Source: Crocinitomicaceae bacterium
Lineage (GTDB): Bacteria; Bacteroidota; Bacteroidia; Flavobacteriales_D; Crocinitomicaceae
Length of the DNA: 15,423 nucleotides
Reading direction: 5' to 3'
Assembly: GCA_015662935.1 (NCBI GenBank)
Contig: DQTF01000243.1
Coordinates: forward strand, 1-15,423
The position numbers and the translations under genes were made by a program. Positions 14,201 to 15,423 of the stretch are shown here, in pieces. The notes beneath the pieces are model-generated. The model saw only the letters and a program-made list of their open reading frames with translations, was not told the origin of the DNA and did not search any database. Position 1 is the first letter of the stretch. Every line of letters starts with the position of its first letter.

Positions 14201-14872
14201 TCAACTTACCCCTTCAATCACAATCACAATTTCCCCTTTCGGCGGATGCGCTTCATAATGAGCCTTCACCTCACTAGCTGTTCCTCTTCTATATTCTTCG
14301 TATATTTTTGTCAACTCTCTAGCCACACAAACCTTTCTATCTGCGCCCATAAATTCTTCAATCTGTCCAAGACATTTCACCAATCGATGAGGTGATTCAT
14401 ACAAAACAGTTGTTCTTTTTTCTTCAGCAATTGCTTTTAGTCGTGTTTGACGCCCTTTTTTGTGCGGCAAGAAACCTTCAAAAACAAAACGGTCACAAGG
14501 AAAACCACTGGCAACAATTGCAGGGATTAATGCAGCAGGTCCAGGAAGACATTCTATCTCAATATCATTCGCGATGCATTCTCTAACTAATAAAAAACCA
14601 GGATCAGAAATGGCTGGTGTTCCTGCATCAGAAACTAAAACGGTAGATGTGTTTGACTTTATGGTGTCAATTGCCCTTGCCAACGTTTTGTGTTCATTGT
14701 GAGAATGAAAAGGAGCAACAGGTTTTTGTATTTCTAACTTGTTGAGTAATCGTTTTGTGACACGTGTGTCTTCTGCAAAAATCATTTCTGTTTCTTGCAA
14801 AATCCGAATGGATCTCAATGTAATATCTTCGAGATTTCCGATTGGTGTTGGAACGAGGTATAACTTAGACAT
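14201..14872 (-). CDS. rsmI: 16S rRNA (cytidine(1402)-2'-O)-methyltransferase RsmI
   Basis: A 223-residue tetrapyrrole-methylase-fold enzyme that 2'-O-methylates C1402 of 16S rRNA in the decoding centre, using SAM. The family signatures appear in order: LVPTPIGNLEDIT (6-18), AEDTR (33-37), VSDAGTPAISDPG (80-92), LPGPAALIPA (109-118), LYESPHRL (157-164), ARELTKIYEE (184-193) and KGEIVIVIEG (212-221). It is shorter than E. coli RsmI (286 residues) because it ends right after the catalytic core, lacking the C-terminal extension; short versions are common. The stop of the RDD gene lies 9 bases upstream on the same strand, so the two are probably co-transcribed. Confidence 0.95.
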   Translation of the reverse strand: MSKLYLVPTPIGNLEDITLRSIRILQETEMIFAEDTRVTKRLLNKLEIQKPVAPFHSHNEHKTLARAIDTIKSNTSTVLVSDAGTPAISDPGFLLVRECIANDIEIECLPGPAALIPAIVASGFPCDRFVFEGFLPHKKGRQTRLKAIAEEKRTTVLYESPHRLVKCLGQIEEFMGADRKVCVARELTKIYEEYRRGTASEVKAHYEAHPPKGEIVIVIEGVS

Positions 14873-14881
14873 ACTTTTATT

Positions 14882-15423
14882 TTATCGGGTCAAAACTACA
14901 TAGTCTTGCAATAACGTTTGCAAGAATTGAAGTCTTTTTTTAGGTGTTTCTTCGAGGTCAAGTAAGTTGGCTGACTTATCTGCAAGTTCGATTGCAAACC
15001 TTTTTGTTTCGTCATTAGGATATAATTTTACACGCTGTATAGTGTTTTTTATCAACAACATATCTTCATCTGTAAAACGAACAGCCTGTGGGTATTGTGG
15101 TGTATAGTTATCTTGACTTTTTATTGCTAGAACATCTTTTAAAGAATAATTAATGCTCGACTTATTACGAATCACAATGGTGTTTGCCATCACGTCACCT
15201 ATTCGCTGATTACGACGAGATGTCCCTACGTAAACAATCCCCATAAGTCCAATTCCGAACCAAAACAACACGAAAAAATCGGCGCTGATCCACAAGAAGT
15301 CACCTTTAAAAATCCAACGCGTAAATACTTCTCGAAGTCCAGGTCTTTCACCATCAACAGTTACGACACGAATCCCTAAAATGTATTTTCCCAAGCTCTG
15401 CCCATGTGTGAGGTACTCAATAA
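14882..15423 (-). CDS. RDD family membrane protein, partial (N-terminus beyond right edge)
   Basis: The frame is open to the right edge, reading IEYLTHGQSLGKYILGIRVV. The TTG at 15394 is therefore not a real start and the N-terminus, with the Arg-Asp-Asp signature and first membrane helix, lies outside the window. Visible RDD-family features are GQSLGKYILGIRVV, a hydrophobic segment around ADFFVLFWFGIGLMGIVYVG, and the conserved NQRIGDVMANTIVIR. About 90 residues of soluble, charged sequence follow (from KSSINYSLKD to the end LQDYVVLTR), not recognised. RDD proteins are poorly characterised integral membrane proteins; some have been linked to ion transport. It sits 9 bases upstream of rsmI. 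Confidence 0.8.
   Translation of the reverse strand, partial: IEYLTHGQSLGKYILGIRVVTVDGERPGLREVFTRWIFKGDFLWISADFFVLFWFGIGLMGIVYVGTSRRNQRIGDVMANTIVIRNKSSINYSLKDVLAIKSQDNYTPQYPQAVRFTDEDMLLIKNTIQRVKLYPNDETKRFAIELADKSANLLDLEETPKKRLQFLQTLLQDYVVLTR

Noticed and set aside
15392..15394. TTG as the start of the RDD protein
   Set aside because: The frame stays open to the window edge and the residues before it (THGQS) belong to the RDD signature, so the gene is simply cut by the edge.

Overview
The window is AT-rich bacterial DNA that reads as a member of the Bacteroidota, most likely a Flavobacteriales-type organism. Three things point there: a secreted metalloprotease with a C-terminal type IX secretion (T9SS) sorting domain; several promoters of the TAnnTTTG type, one with a TTTG box 20 bases upstream; and generally weak or absent Shine-Dalgarno sequences. 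The genus cannot be fixed from the sequence. No tRNA, rRNA, CRISPR array, transposase or phage gene was seen.

Layout, left to right. (1) 1-1986, minus strand: the N-terminal 662 codons of a large superfamily 1 helicase/ATPase of the DUF4011 type, cut by the left edge and apparently lacking an ATG start. (2) 2100-4654, plus strand: a compact three-gene unit of a trans-sulfuration PLP enzyme (cystathionine gamma-synthase/lyase type), a TrkA/KtrA-type RCK potassium-channel regulator, and a short-chain dehydrogenase of the benzil/sepiapterin reductase type; the last two overlap by one base. (3) 4778-6931, plus strand: a secreted M43 (pappalysin-like) zinc protease with PKD, jelly-roll-like and T9SS domains, ended by a clear intrinsic terminator. 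(4) 7127-8683, minus strand: an ALDH7/antiquitin-type aldehyde dehydrogenase with its own promoter and terminator. (5) 8820-9665, minus strand: an unassigned SAM-methyltransferase-like protein.

(6) 9722-11640, minus strand: a four-gene arsenic-resistance operon read arsR, arsI, arsC, aquaporin. A 16-bp near-perfect palindrome just upstream of arsR is the likely ArsR operator. The predicted logic is that arsenate is reduced by ArsC, methylarsenite is demethylated by the C-As lyase ArsI, and the arsenite from both leaves through the aquaglyceroporin. No ArsB or Acr3 pump is encoded next to it. This is the most interesting part of the window.

(7) 11751-13064, plus strand: a cation:proton antiporter divergent from the ars operon. 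(8) 13073-15423, minus strand: a zinc-free quinone oxidoreductase/VAT1-like MDR enzyme, rsmI (16S rRNA C1402 2'-O-methyltransferase), and an RDD-family membrane protein cut by the right edge; rsmI and the RDD gene are probably co-transcribed.
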